Below are positions 55,643 to 64,000 of a DNA stretch of 64,000 bases, piece after piece; positions within the stretch are counted from its first letter, which is position 1; each line of letters opens with the position of its first letter. The DNA comes from a virus: positions 52,633 through 116,632 of the IMG/VR virus record IMGVR_UViG_3300042691_044383. The stretch is one strand, 5' to 3'. A program made the position numbers and the translations under genes. The notes below the pieces were generated by a model that saw only the letters and a program-made list of their open reading frames with translations, ran no database searches and had not been told where the DNA came from.

Positions 55643-58471
55643 TTAAACAACCTGGTGCACTTCGATGTTGTTTGTCGCGTACGGTACTGTGTAAGTCGCA
55701 TACAGGACATAACGATCTTTGAAGACCTCCGAAATGAAGAACCTGTCAATTGTTGCGTCTATCAGCTGCCCGCCGAGCTGCGGCGTGGATCGCTCGGTCT
55801 TCAACAGACGGAACAGTTTGTCGGCACCGCCCAGGATGATATCCCGCATGGAAGGTGTGACGTTAGTTACACCGATCCAAGGCGCGAAGTAGTCCTTGAC
55901 GCGATAACTGATACTGTCGACGTTGCGTGTGATCATCTCTTCGCGTTGATTGATGTCTTCGTAGTCGCCAGTTGTCACCGCGTGTCGCGTATAGATCTCT
56001 CCATCGCGACTTTGCGTGACAATCCATACTCCGGATTTTGCCATGTTGTCCAGTTGCAGTTTGTTAAACCGCGTCGAACGGGGAACGGCAGAAAACCCTG
56101 TAATCTGTACGTTTGTCAGACCTTGCTGCGGCAACACTGCGGACGCCAACCCGGAAAGAGCACAGTTCAGGAAGTAGCCTTCCTGAATCAGACCCGCCCC
56201 CTCGACTTTGTCCGGCCAAACAGCTCGGATGCGTCGATCGTTGTAAGCACCCGCAACCTTTGCGATGGCTGTGGACTCTTCATCCAGCGACAAGTTTCGC
56301 CAAACTTCAATCTTGGCAGGTACAGTCTGCGGGGCTGCGGGACCGGCTGCTAACCGAAGCTGGTTTTCAGATTGCACTTCTTCGACGATGTACTCGCTGT
56401 AAGTGAAATTACCGAAACCGTCGCCGTTGTAGATGGCTCGCACGATATCGCCTGCCCGTACCCCGTTCTTAATGAAGTCGGAGTTGGCGGCAGGTACACG
56501 GCAAATCGTGTATTGCGTGCCGCCGGTAGACGGGTCATCTTCGAACACAGCTAAAGCGTTTTGACCGTCGTTTGTCGTGGCCGTCATGTAGCCGGTAATC
56601 GAGGATCCAGCGGAAACGATCGGAATCTCGGGAATTCCCGCAAGATTGAACCAACCCGTACGCCATTGTGCCTCGGTCGGCGACGAAGCCCCGTTCACGT
56701 GTGCCTGGAAAAGGCTCAAAACAGCCGCGTCCCGCGTGAGTGGAACGGGACCGTAGATGTCATCGCGAGTCAAAGCAACCTCGAGCACTTCCGCCCAAGC
56801 GTCAAGACTCGACGGGTCTGTCACAGCCGTGTAAAGGACTGGTGTCCCGTTGCTGTTAGACACACCTTGGAAAACACCCCACTTCAGAGGGTTGTCGGGA
56901 GTCAATGGTCCGCTGATCTGGTCGATATCGCCGACGTTCGAAAGGCCACCGATCTGGTTTGCCAGCGTAGGCAACCAAGCGCGATACTCGACGAAAAGGA
57001 TTCCGTAGTCGAGTTCTGCCGCCGAGCGAACTTCCAAGGGCAGCGCAACGCCGCTGTCAGTCCAGCTCGCGTCATAGGCCACGATACCGGACTTAACGGT
57101 GAACTCAGTAGCCGACTGCTCCCAGTTGGTGAGCGGAGCCATGCCGGTCCGGTTGGCTTCGACTTCGAGCAAAGGCTTTCGGATGTACAGGTCGATGCCG
57201 ACCTCGTCCCCGGAAGCAAAAGTCGAGTCGAGGTTGTGGCCCAGTACGATCGTGCGAACAGGTCCGTTGCTGATGCCTTGAACGGGCACGTAAAAGCGAT
57301 CGCCCTTGTTCAACTTGGTGGAAGCGCCAAACGCGATCATAACCCCTCGCGTACCGATGTTGACATCTACGCCAGTCGCAGTAACCACGTGCGGCCCGCT
57401 TTGATCGGTACCACCTACGGTCGTAACGGAGATCTCGGGCAAGGTATCGAAGCTTCCGCCTTTGGTCACCGTGACGATGTAGGTCGTGTCTTCGCGACTG
57501 TTGTACGTTCCGTCGGAGAAAGCCGTGGTTGCCGTAAACGCTTGATTGACTACAACGGTGAACTCTTGGCCCGCGATCAGGTCATCCGAGCTGACACCGG
57601 AGTTGTCTGCCGAGAGTGAACAAGCGGCGGTATCCGCATCCGAGAAAGTCAAGGTAAGCCCGCGACTTCCAATTGCAGTAGGCGAACCGCTTGCCGAGGG
57701 GACAACGTCGACTTGATCGTCGGTACCGCTGGCAGAAAGCACAAGTAAACGAGCGGTGGTGTGATCGCCGTTAACCGAGCTGTCCAAGACTTTGACGGTG
57801 TAAGTTTCGCTGATCTTACCATCCGGTGTTCCGTCGTAAATGCAACCGTTGACGGTCGCCGAAACGCAGTTGACCGGACCTGCCGTCTGTGTGACAGAGT
57901 GTGTGCAGCTCTGGGTGTCAGCGTTAGAAGGCTCTATGGTCGCAGGAGCGATAGTCGCAGGCAAAGCATCCGCCACCAACGCCTGAACGTAAGTCCACAA
58001 GTTGATCGGATCCCCGAGCGTTCCGCTGCCAGTCGGCACACCGCGAACTCGAATAACGTCGCCGACTTTCACATCACGATCGTACAGATCCGGATCTCGC
58101 GCATAAGCTCCGCTGGATGCGAAATTGATGGAGGCCGCTCGGATGCGGTTTTTGAAACCGCTCAAAACTTCCACATCGCTACCCGCACTCAGCGCATCGC
58201 TGAAGTAAGCCAACAGCGCGTTTTCGATGTACAGCTTGGTGTAGCTTGAGTCGATCAGGCTTCCGGCGGGCTTGTTGGGCCAAGCGTAGTCGTTGTCAGA
58301 AACGTTGTCGTAAAGGCCTAACCGACCATCGTCACGTTCGTCGCTCTGCGACTGACGAACGAGATGTGCGTGCCCACCAGAGATGTGAGCGCACAAGGGA
58401 TTAGCAGCAACCGCAGGTTGCGAAGTGAAGTCCTGGTAAACCAATACTTGCGGTAAAACGTAAGTTGCCAT
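55643..58471 (-). CDS. Tail sheath protein
   Basis: 942 residues starting MATYVLPQVLVYQDFTSQP. The N-terminal part resembles the sheath 'V.P.V.V...' start, and the C-terminal part (from about residue 775) has GLTNVQITGFSAVPR, KLQLDNMAKSGVWIVTQSRD and ITRNVDSISYRVKDYFAPWIG, which match the conserved sheath C-terminal domain. The middle (about 200-500) holds inserted beta domains, which explains the large size. GAGGA precedes the ATG. It makes the tail contractile. Confidence 0.8.
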   Translation of the reverse strand: MATYVLPQVLVYQDFTSQPAVAANPLCAHISGGHAHLVRQSQSDERDDGRLGLYDNVSDNDYAWPNKPAGSLIDSSYTKLYIENALLAYFSDALSAGSDVEVLSGFKNRIRAASINFASSGAYARDPDLYDRDVKVGDVIRVRGVPTGSGTLGDPINLWTYVQALVADALPATIAPATIEPSNADTQSCTHSVTQTAGPVNCVSATVNGCIYDGTPDGKISETYTVKVLDSSVNGDHTTARLLVLSASGTDDQVDVVPSASGSPTAIGSRGLTLTFSDADTAACSLSADNSGVSSDDLIAGQEFTVVVNQAFTATTAFSDGTYNSREDTTYIVTVTKGGSFDTLPEISVTTVGGTDQSGPHVVTATGVDVNIGTRGVMIAFGASTKLNKGDRFYVPVQGISNGPVRTIVLGHNLDSTFASGDEVGIDLYIRKPLLEVEANRTGMAPLTNWEQSATEFTVKSGIVAYDASWTDSGVALPLEVRSAAELDYGILFVEYRAWLPTLANQIGGLSNVGDIDQISGPLTPDNPLKWGVFQGVSNSNGTPVLYTAVTDPSSLDAWAEVLEVALTRDDIYGPVPLTRDAAVLSLFQAHVNGASSPTEAQWRTGWFNLAGIPEIPIVSAGSSITGYMTATTNDGQNALAVFEDDPSTGGTQYTICRVPAANSDFIKNGVRAGDIVRAIYNGDGFGNFTYSEYIVEEVQSENQLRLAAGPAAPQTVPAKIEVWRNLSLDEESTAIAKVAGAYNDRRIRAVWPDKVEGAGLIQEGYFLNCALSGLASAVLPQQGLTNVQITGFSAVPRSTRFNKLQLDNMAKSGVWIVTQSRDGEIYTRHAVTTGDYEDINQREEMITRNVDSISYRVKDYFAPWIGVTNVTPSMRDIILGGADKLFRLLKTERSTPQLGGQLIDATIDRFFISEVFKDRYVLYATYTVPYATNNIEVHQVV

Positions 58472-58489
58472 CGTGTCCTCGTTTTTGAA

Positions 58490-59215
58490 TTACGGTCCTT
58501 GGTAACGGCTCCTCATCGAGATGTCGTTTTCGCCAAGGAAACTGGATAGTGAAACAGCCTGCAGTGGTAGCGATTTTTCGCGTAACTCCCAAGTGTGCTC
58601 GTAAGCCCAGCTGGCAGTAACGGGTACAACGTAATTTTCAGTAGACTCTTCTAGCTCTTGAATCGCTCCCACCTCGGCCACGCTAAATTGTCTCAGCTTC
58701 AAGTGTGATCGCACGATTGGCGAAAACTCCATCAGCTGATTTTGGACCTCAGTTGCAAGCATGTCCGCAGAAGCGCCTGTCTGATGTATGCAAAAAAGCG
58801 TGTGCGATCCAACGTAATGTGTGGCATAACGCTTGATAGCCCCCTTTTCGGTTTGATAAGCCGCCAAGCCTCCGCCTTGAATCTGGTGGGAAAAACCCAT
58901 TGCCAAGTTTCGGTACGAATTGCGTTTTATCATGATCGCAGGGCGTTTTTCAACGATATCGCCCCGCCATCGGTGAACGGTTTCGATCAATATACCGGAA
59001 TCAGTTTGCTCTTTCCATAGATATTGGCGAAGCTCCGGTGTCAGTATGTTTTGCGCATCCGACCATTGCCGCGTAAGGAAGTCGCGGAAAAAGCCCGTTA
59101 TGAGAATTGGTTGCCAACCGTTGTCGCACAAAAAAGGAATGTCGACGGTGCTTTGCGTTCCGTAGTTGTCTTTTGAAGGCTGCGGGTCAGGGGTGGGGCA
59201 CCAGTTCGTTGTCAT
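58490..59215 (-). CDS. Putative neck/tail completion protein
   Basis: 241 residues starting MTTNWCPTPDPQPSKDN. It has QSTVDIPFLCDNGWQPIL and a C-terminal HTWELREKSLPLQAVSL with mixed fold. It begins in an ATGA overlap with the 59212-59424 gene. Placed directly upstream of the sheath, it occupies the slot of tail terminator or neck proteins. The family is not recognised. Confidence 0.5.
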   Translation of the reverse strand: MTTNWCPTPDPQPSKDNYGTQSTVDIPFLCDNGWQPILITGFFRDFLTRQWSDAQNILTPELRQYLWKEQTDSGILIETVHRWRGDIVEKRPAIMIKRNSYRNLAMGFSHQIQGGGLAAYQTEKGAIKRYATHYVGSHTLFCIHQTGASADMLATEVQNQLMEFSPIVRSHLKLRQFSVAEVGAIQELEESTENYVVPVTASWAYEHTWELREKSLPLQAVSLSSFLGENDISMRSRYQGP

Positions 59216-59424
59216 TTGCGATTATCCATTTGTTGAATCACCTGCGAAGGATCGTAATCCCACTTTCGCATGCTCAGCCGGGTAGTAAAAGGATTTCTGC
59301 CTTTCGTATTATCCTTTTCCTTGGCTTTCTCTGCCACGTGCGATGTTTTCGCGTGTTCGTCATTCTGCGGCAAACCTAGAGGCGCACGCAACCCCATCGG
59401 TGAAAAGCGAGAGACCGGAATCAT
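59212..59424 (-). CDS. Small unknown protein
   Basis: 70 residues from ATG 59424 (TAATG overlap with the upstream stop). It is basic with MIPVSRFSPMGLRAPLGLPQ, EKAKEKDNTKGRNPF and a C-terminal KWDYDPSQVIQQMDNRK. Small and charged, it may be a linker or assembly factor. Not recognised. Confidence 0.55.
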   Translation of the reverse strand: MIPVSRFSPMGLRAPLGLPQNDEHAKTSHVAEKAKEKDNTKGRNPFTTRLSMRKWDYDPSQVIQQMDNRK

Positions 59425-60347
59425 TAACATCGCTCCTGGAGCCAAGCATCCTGCTGTGGAATGGGTATACGATAGGCAACGTCCGTAGCCGGAGCCGGTC
59501 GAAGCACGACTTCTGCTACTATCGGAACCCCTCGCATTTCAAAAATGTTTTGTGTGGCCTCGATGTAATATCGCGTGTCGGTTTTACGTGACACCCATAC
59601 GTCTTGCTCGCCGATGATCGGAAGCATTAACATCCGGGCCTTAATTCGAACGTCTTGCACCGTACCACGAACAGATTGATCGTCGATGTTAAGCTTGCTT
59701 GAGCTTGGTTGAAGGTCGGCCCAGACGCAGGCAAGCGGGTAGTAGTAACCGCACAGTTTGCCGGTTCCCCAGCACTGCGGGCAGTACGGATCGGTGATCT
59801 CCATTGTCTGCGGGTCCAGGCAACGAGGGCAGTTTTCACCTGTAAGCCTTCGTTTGAGAAGGTAACCGTCCTGTGCGGTGTACATGAACCGCAGCTTTTC
59901 TTTTCTCGCTATTTCACGTGCTATTCGCCAATCCCGCACGTTCAAAATCCCGGTCTGCGCGACCGGACTAGAAAAGTACGTCTGGTTCGGTGTCGTAACC
60001 TTTACTCGATAGTAGGTGGCCAGAGACCGCGTGAAAGATCTTTGCTGCGGGTCTATCGCATAGCACGTGTTCTCAACGGCAAGACCGATGTCCGTCCAAT
60101 CGTCGGCGTCCGGGTTACCCGTCTGACCGGCTTGCAGCTGAAAAACCCAAGGCTGCAAATCGTTGAAGCTGTCTAAGAGCTGCCACATTACACGCGTGCC
60201 ACCACGTATCAAGTAAGAAACGTGCACCATGTCAAACACGCTTTCGCATGTTGACGGGCACGCTCGTGGTTCGCACGAAATGTAGCGGTTTTGCTTGACC
60301 TCGCTGGAATTGTCGACACCGGGAGATGTGCTGCCGTTTAACGTCAT
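59424..60347 (-). CDS. Neck-region protein with zinc motif
   Basis: 307 residues. AGGTGAAAA precedes ATG 60347. A metal-binding arrangement CPRC, then CPQC 17 residues later, followed by WGTGKLCGYYYPLAC, lies near residue 200. The beta-rich N-terminal half includes YRVKVTTPNQTYFSS. A structural zinc site in a virion neck protein is plausible. Not assigned to a family. Confidence 0.55.
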   Translation of the reverse strand: MTLNGSTSPGVDNSSEVKQNRYISCEPRACPSTCESVFDMVHVSYLIRGGTRVMWQLLDSFNDLQPWVFQLQAGQTGNPDADDWTDIGLAVENTCYAIDPQQRSFTRSLATYYRVKVTTPNQTYFSSPVAQTGILNVRDWRIAREIARKEKLRFMYTAQDGYLLKRRLTGENCPRCLDPQTMEITDPYCPQCWGTGKLCGYYYPLACVWADLQPSSSKLNIDDQSVRGTVQDVRIKARMLMLPIIGEQDVWVSRKTDTRYYIEATQNIFEMRGVPIVAEVVLRPAPATDVAYRIPIPQQDAWLQERC

Positions 60348-60354
60348 TTTTCAC

Positions 60355-61341
60355 CTAGTAAAAAAGGCCGGAATATGGCGATCCGATAGCACCGCTGAAA
60401 GCTGCTATGTTTATCTCGATCTTCTTCGCCTTGACGTTGTCCTGGAACATTTGCAGCATGCGGTTGCTAGCTGCAACGTATTGCTGTTCCTTGTTCTTGT
60501 CGTCGATCGCCATGCCTCCCGCGCTGTAAGCCAGTTGATTTCTGCGGTAGTGGTTCGCAGCAATGTCGAAAAGATAAGCTTGAATGCCTTGCAACCAAAG
60601 TTCTCTGAACGGGAAATTCTTTGTCGTTAAAAGCGGATTTAGCGGAGGCGGGATCTCGTTCCAGTACTGCAGTGGTCGCATGACGGACTGGATGATTTCG
60701 GCGGAGTCAAATTCGACATCATCCAACAGTACGTTATCAGCGCCGCTATTGTCGCGGATCGACAAACGTATTTCTTCCAACGTGGGAGGCCCGACGTTAC
60801 GCATGTTCAAATCGCTGCTAACGCCGAAAAGACCACGCCGAACGAAAGTGCAACACTGGTTGCTAAAAAGCATGCTGCCGTCAGGAGCGAAAAAGGACCA
60901 CTCTTCCAAATATATTCCGGCAGCCCTTACGATTGAATCTGGCAAAACGTTCGCGCGAACAACACCCTCGGACATGTCCAAGATTTCCGCCTCGATCTGA
61001 ACAATCGGGTCGTTCACCGGGTCGTAACCGGACAACTCTCGCATACGCAAGACCACGCCGCAACCAGGGTTTCCCACGGCATCGAAGTCTCCCGCAGTTT
61101 GGCTCGACATGCTTGCACAGTTGTTGACACAGTCTTGCAAGTTGATCGGTTGGCCTTCAGGATTTTTGAAAGTCCATATCAGCCTTGCGGCCTGACCCAT
61201 CTGCACTTCGTGGCATTGCAACTTAGGCAAAACCGGACAGCCATCTACGACGGTCTGCTTAGGTTTTATGACGTTCTGTTGCTCGCAGTCAGCTCCCGGT
61301 AAGGGCACAGGCAACTCTACAGGTGTTCCCTCAAGTGGCAT
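60355..61341 (-). CDS. Putative connector/neck protein
   Basis: 328 residues with a Cys-rich N-terminal half (DGCPVLPKLQC, CVNNCASMSS) and a helical C-terminal part (IQAYLFDIAANHYRRNQLAY, NRMLQMFQDNVKAKKIEIN). GGAG precedes the ATG. Based on its place between the fibre-like 61350 gene and the neck protein, it could be a head-tail connector. Not recognised. Confidence 0.5.
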   Translation of the reverse strand: MPLEGTPVELPVPLPGADCEQQNVIKPKQTVVDGCPVLPKLQCHEVQMGQAARLIWTFKNPEGQPINLQDCVNNCASMSSQTAGDFDAVGNPGCGVVLRMRELSGYDPVNDPIVQIEAEILDMSEGVVRANVLPDSIVRAAGIYLEEWSFFAPDGSMLFSNQCCTFVRRGLFGVSSDLNMRNVGPPTLEEIRLSIRDNSGADNVLLDDVEFDSAEIIQSVMRPLQYWNEIPPPLNPLLTTKNFPFRELWLQGIQAYLFDIAANHYRRNQLAYSAGGMAIDDKNKEQQYVAASNRMLQMFQDNVKAKKIEINIAAFSGAIGSPYSGLFY

Positions 61342-61349
61342 CGGTACTC

Positions 61350-61943
61350 CTACGCGCTAGGCAGTTTAGTGACAGAAATTTCGGACGGATCAAAGCTGAC
61401 AACGACCCGGAACGCATCGGGCCCTGCAACGCCTGACCGGTAGTAACGGAAAACGTAGACGCCTGGATCTAAGTAAAAGGGCAAAACCCAAGTACCGTTA
61501 GCACGCTGCCGGGTATCTCGAAGGCGATACGTTCCGTCTTTATTGCCTGCGATGTACATCGAGTAAAGGAAAACTTCAATGGTCGCGTCTTCGATCGGAA
61601 CACCGTCCAAGTCGTACCGCAGGTTGTTTGTGCCGCCGTAATTGACATCGACAAGCACCTTGTGTGGATCGCTGGCCGGATCAGTCAGGATGTCGATTTC
61701 CCACCACTCGTTTGCAATGAAGTAATCCGGGTCACTGAGACGTACCACGAAACGCCCGACAGGGTTCGCTACGTCCATTACGTAGTCGTCATCGTCTAAG
61801 GAACTTACGTCAAAACGATACAGCGTAGGCCTGCCGGCCACGGCTGCTCCCGTTATAGGCAAACCAACAGCCGTAGCTGTATCTCGTGTATACGGCTGAA
61901 GCGTAGGTGTTTTGTTCGGCGGTAATGTTAGTTCGAGCAGCAT
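61350..61943 (-). CDS. Beta-rich structural protein
   Basis: 197 residues from ATG 61943 (AGGTGAG upstream): MLLELTLPPNKTPTLQPYTRD. A beta-sandwich-like sequence with YRFDVSSLDDDDYVMDVANP and YLDPGVYVFRYYRSGVAGP suggests an immunoglobulin-like or fibre domain. Such proteins decorate tails or capsids. Function is not proven. Confidence 0.5.
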   Translation of the reverse strand: MLLELTLPPNKTPTLQPYTRDTATAVGLPITGAAVAGRPTLYRFDVSSLDDDDYVMDVANPVGRFVVRLSDPDYFIANEWWEIDILTDPASDPHKVLVDVNYGGTNNLRYDLDGVPIEDATIEVFLYSMYIAGNKDGTYRLRDTRQRANGTWVLPFYLDPGVYVFRYYRSGVAGPDAFRVVVSFDPSEISVTKLPSA

Positions 61944-62012
61944 GCGTGACTCACCTGTAAAGTTAACTGACCACCAATTATAAACCAAACAACTGTTTGC
62001 AAGCGACAGGAA

Positions 62013-63101
62013 CTACGCGTCGTCGAGCTTGTACCAGCCTTCCTTGCCCGTGTAGACGTTCATCACGTCTTTAAAATACTTGTTGTACCTTGGCGCAATC
62101 TTTTCCAAAGAGAACTGTTCACCGAACTTCCTGCAATTTTCAGGTTTGATCCGATCGATGTTGCGAACAGCGTCGACAAAGTCGGCAAAAGTTCTGCAGC
62201 GATAGCCCGTTACGCCGTGCAGATTGTTCTCCGTAAACGCACCCCAGTCCGTGGTAATCGTAGGAGTACCGGATAGCAAATTTTCGATCTGAACCCCGCC
62301 AAAGGGCTCGATGTACTGACTTGCCACAAAGCTGGCTTTCGCGTCTCGCATTAGCTTTTTGCGGGTCTCGGAATCAGCGTATCCAACGTATTCGACCGAA
62401 GCTGGAAGCTCGAAAGACGGATCCTTTTGCCCTGCAATCACAAGTTTAATGCCGAGCTTCTGGGCAACTTGAATTGCAATGTGTACGCCTTTGCCCTCGT
62501 AAACGCGACCGAGGTACAAAAAGTAATCCTGCTTTTTGTCGCTGTATTCGAAATCATTTAAGTCGAAATAGTTCGGGATCACTACCTCGTACCAATCTTG
62601 CTTGCAATTGCGAACGCCCGCCATGCCGCAGTAAGCATGGTAAATGGCATAAGACTCGAAAATTTTCCAACGCGCCCAGTGTCCATCCGCGTAACCTATA
62701 CCAGGTTCCACGCAGATAAGGTCGGAGTGTGCGTCGCAGACCGGGCGTACGCCAGCTCCCCAGAACGGCAGGATGAAGTCCAGCGGCTTTTTACGTTTAG
62801 CTATTTCTGTGATCGCGTTGCGATAGAACGTTTGGTAAGCGTGATCTTCCGTGTTGAACTTGAAAAAGTTTTTACGCCAATCGTAGCTTCCGTACGCAAT
62901 TTCCAGGTCTTCGTTTGTCGTAACCGTTACATGCTCGTCGCACGCAAGATTAGAATCCGCGTGGCCGTAATGAATAATGTGGTGCCCGTGCGGTCGCATC
63001 ATTTCAGCGAACTTTACAACTTTTTGCGTGTATGCGCAAGCAACGTAATCGCGGTTAGAAACGGTATGCGGCAATCCTAGAACGTGAAATCTGAACGGCA
63101 T
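62013..63101 (-). CDS. Glycosyltransferase family 4-like protein
   Basis: 362 residues. The C-terminal GT-B half has [21 protein letters not shown] and [21 protein letters not shown], the latter the EPFGxxxxE motif of GT4 enzymes. The N-terminal half is the acceptor side. It could modify phage proteins or host surface sugars with the glycosyltransferases at 20.6-23.2 kb. AAGGAAAAAC precedes ATG 63101. Confidence 0.8.
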   Translation of the reverse strand: MPFRFHVLGLPHTVSNRDYVACAYTQKVVKFAEMMRPHGHHIIHYGHADSNLACDEHVTVTTNEDLEIAYGSYDWRKNFFKFNTEDHAYQTFYRNAITEIAKRKKPLDFILPFWGAGVRPVCDAHSDLICVEPGIGYADGHWARWKIFESYAIYHAYCGMAGVRNCKQDWYEVVIPNYFDLNDFEYSDKKQDYFLYLGRVYEGKGVHIAIQVAQKLGIKLVIAGQKDPSFELPASVEYVGYADSETRKKLMRDAKASFVASQYIEPFGGVQIENLLSGTPTITTDWGAFTENNLHGVTGYRCRTFADFVDAVRNIDRIKPENCRKFGEQFSLEKIAPRYNKYFKDVMNVYTGKEGWYKLDDA

Positions 63102-63235
63102 GTTTTTCCTTTACGTTAAAGCCGGAATCAAGTCGCAAAGCTTTTTTATCGCCGTGACAAGCACTTTAACAGGTGTAACTGTGCGATTCTCGATTGAAAA
63201 GCTTCGAAATTTAACATTTGTCAAATCCGTGGCGT
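63102..63235. other. Gap with no supported gene
   Basis: 134 bp between the GT4 gene and the LamG protein. A minus-strand frame reading LTNVKFRSFSIENRTVTP, VLVTAIKKLCDL runs through it without a start codon that has a Shine-Dalgarno, so no gene is called. Confidence 0.4.
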
Positions 63236-64000
63236 CTATCCCGGGTAGCAAACCAACCGAGATGTTCGTCGTCGGTTGTTTGTTGGTGGTGGCGTGCTTG
63301 GTAAATACCTGGATCGGCGGCGGGTCGGAGGCTGCAACGTTAACGCGCCACCCGGCCCCGCTTCGACGTACTGTGCAATTTGCTCGGGGGTCCAACGCTG
63401 TGCGTGTACGATTGCTTCGGCAATCCGTTGCGGGTAGTACAATTGAGTGAATCCGGAACCTAATCGGACCGATGAAACGCTGGCCAACTGCGGAACGCTC
63501 GTTGTTGATACGGCTAACAACCGGCCATCGACCCACAATTCACGGCGTGTAGCGGATACGAACACGCCAACCAAAGATACCCAACCGGGGTTGAACGTCG
63601 TGGTGTAGTTGGCGTTATTGGTAAACGTGGTGTTCCGCGCGAAAATACCGGGTCGCGGCGTTGCCTGCCTGTAACCAATAGCAAAATACTGTGTTTGCCC
63701 AACACCCACCGATAACGTTAACGCGGCGGTAGTGTCGGGTATTGTACTCGGATGATAAACCCAGTTTGCTAGGGTGAACGGGTAGGTTGTGAGTGTTTCG
63801 GCGGTTGCAATTGTCACCGAATCATTAGCGCCATCAAACGCCAACACGTTGCCAATTGTCGATTGCTGCCATGCTTGGGCGGCGGTCATACCGGACAACG
63901 CGCCGTGGTTGTCTGTTGTCGGGTTAATATCGAGGACGGTGGCGCCGGTGTTTCCCGATACCACGGGTGACCAAATGCCCCGGCAACCGTCCAACAACCA
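63236..64000 (-). CDS. LamG/concanavalin-like protein (5' end cut by window)
   Basis: About 254 residues are visible and the frame is open to base 64000, so the start lies beyond. The sequence NVLAFDGANDSVTIAT, ANWVYHP, GWVSLVGVFVSATRRELWVDG is that of LamG-type beta-sandwich domains with bound-sugar or surface roles. The end is Arg/Pro-rich (PTRRRSRYLP). This type, with a domain followed by a basic tail, is very common in planctomycete genomes as I recall them. It may be a phage fibre tip or adhesin. Confidence 0.7.
   Translation of the reverse strand, partial: WLLDGCRGIWSPVVSGNTGATVLDINPTTDNHGALSGMTAAQAWQQSTIGNVLAFDGANDSVTIATAETLTTYPFTLANWVYHPSTIPDTTAALTLSVGVGQTQYFAIGYRQATPRPGIFARNTTFTNNANYTTTFNPGWVSLVGVFVSATRRELWVDGRLLAVSTTSVPQLASVSSVRLGSGFTQLYYPQRIAEAIVHAQRWTPEQIAQYVEAGPGGALTLQPPTRRRSRYLPSTPPPTNNRRRTSRLVCYPG

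Noticed and set aside
56561-57619. 352-codon plus-strand open frame opposite the sheath gene
   Set aside because: It is antisense to a clear sheath reading frame, has basic and irregular composition and no Shine-Dalgarno.

Overview
The window looks like part of the genome of a large tailed phage with a contractile tail (myovirus type). Nearly every gene is on the minus strand, packed head to tail with ATGA, GTGA or TAATG overlaps. The right half is a tail module: sheath, tube, spike, two tail-assembly chaperones with a slippery -1 frameshift site, tape-measure protein, baseplate proteins and a long run of fibre or adsorption proteins. No terminase, portal, major capsid protein, integrase or rRNA is in the window. 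Both ends cut through genes. Several traits suggest a planctomycete-like host: a LamG-type protein with an arginine-rich C-terminus, lipoprotein and secreted proteins with CPxGxxCP-like and Cys-rich ends, a CsrA-like protein and a matrixin. That host assignment is an inference from remembered sequence style, not from a search.

Left part (1-12.4 kb), read right to left as transcribed: small unknown proteins, then a compact module of Ycf35/DUF1257, DUF2997, two small proteins and a Ycf46-like AAA+ ATPase with a likely partner, then small Cys-containing proteins, a GP88-family protein and a zinc-ribbon primase-like protein running off the left edge. One gene (2235-3398) is on the plus strand. 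Middle part (12.4-20 kb): secreted or membrane proteins, a canonical tRNA-Met(CAT), two tandem pentapeptide-repeat proteins, a CsrA-like protein, and two gene-free stretches of about 0.9 kb each. These stretches are full of inverted repeats. The first holds three tRNA-shaped elements with the same acceptor-like stem, and both carry a hairpin whose 7-nt loop is GGCAACA.

Right part (20-64 kb): glycosyltransferases (a GT9-GT2 fusion, a DxD-type enzyme and a GT4 enzyme), a collagen-like fibre and a family of related fibre/adaptor proteins. Then comes a block of membrane-anchored proteins with a papain-like cysteine peptidase and a matrixin metalloprotease that has a cysteine-switch motif (36.9-40.8 kb), followed by baseplate proteins. 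A sigma-70-like factor lies inside the baseplate block, then tape measure, chaperones, spike, tube, sheath and neck proteins.

The items most worth following are the Ycf46/Ycf35/DUF2997 module, the two-protease envelope block (a candidate lysis or host-surface module for a protein-rich cell wall), the tRNA-like/structured RNA regions, and the frameshifting chaperone pair.
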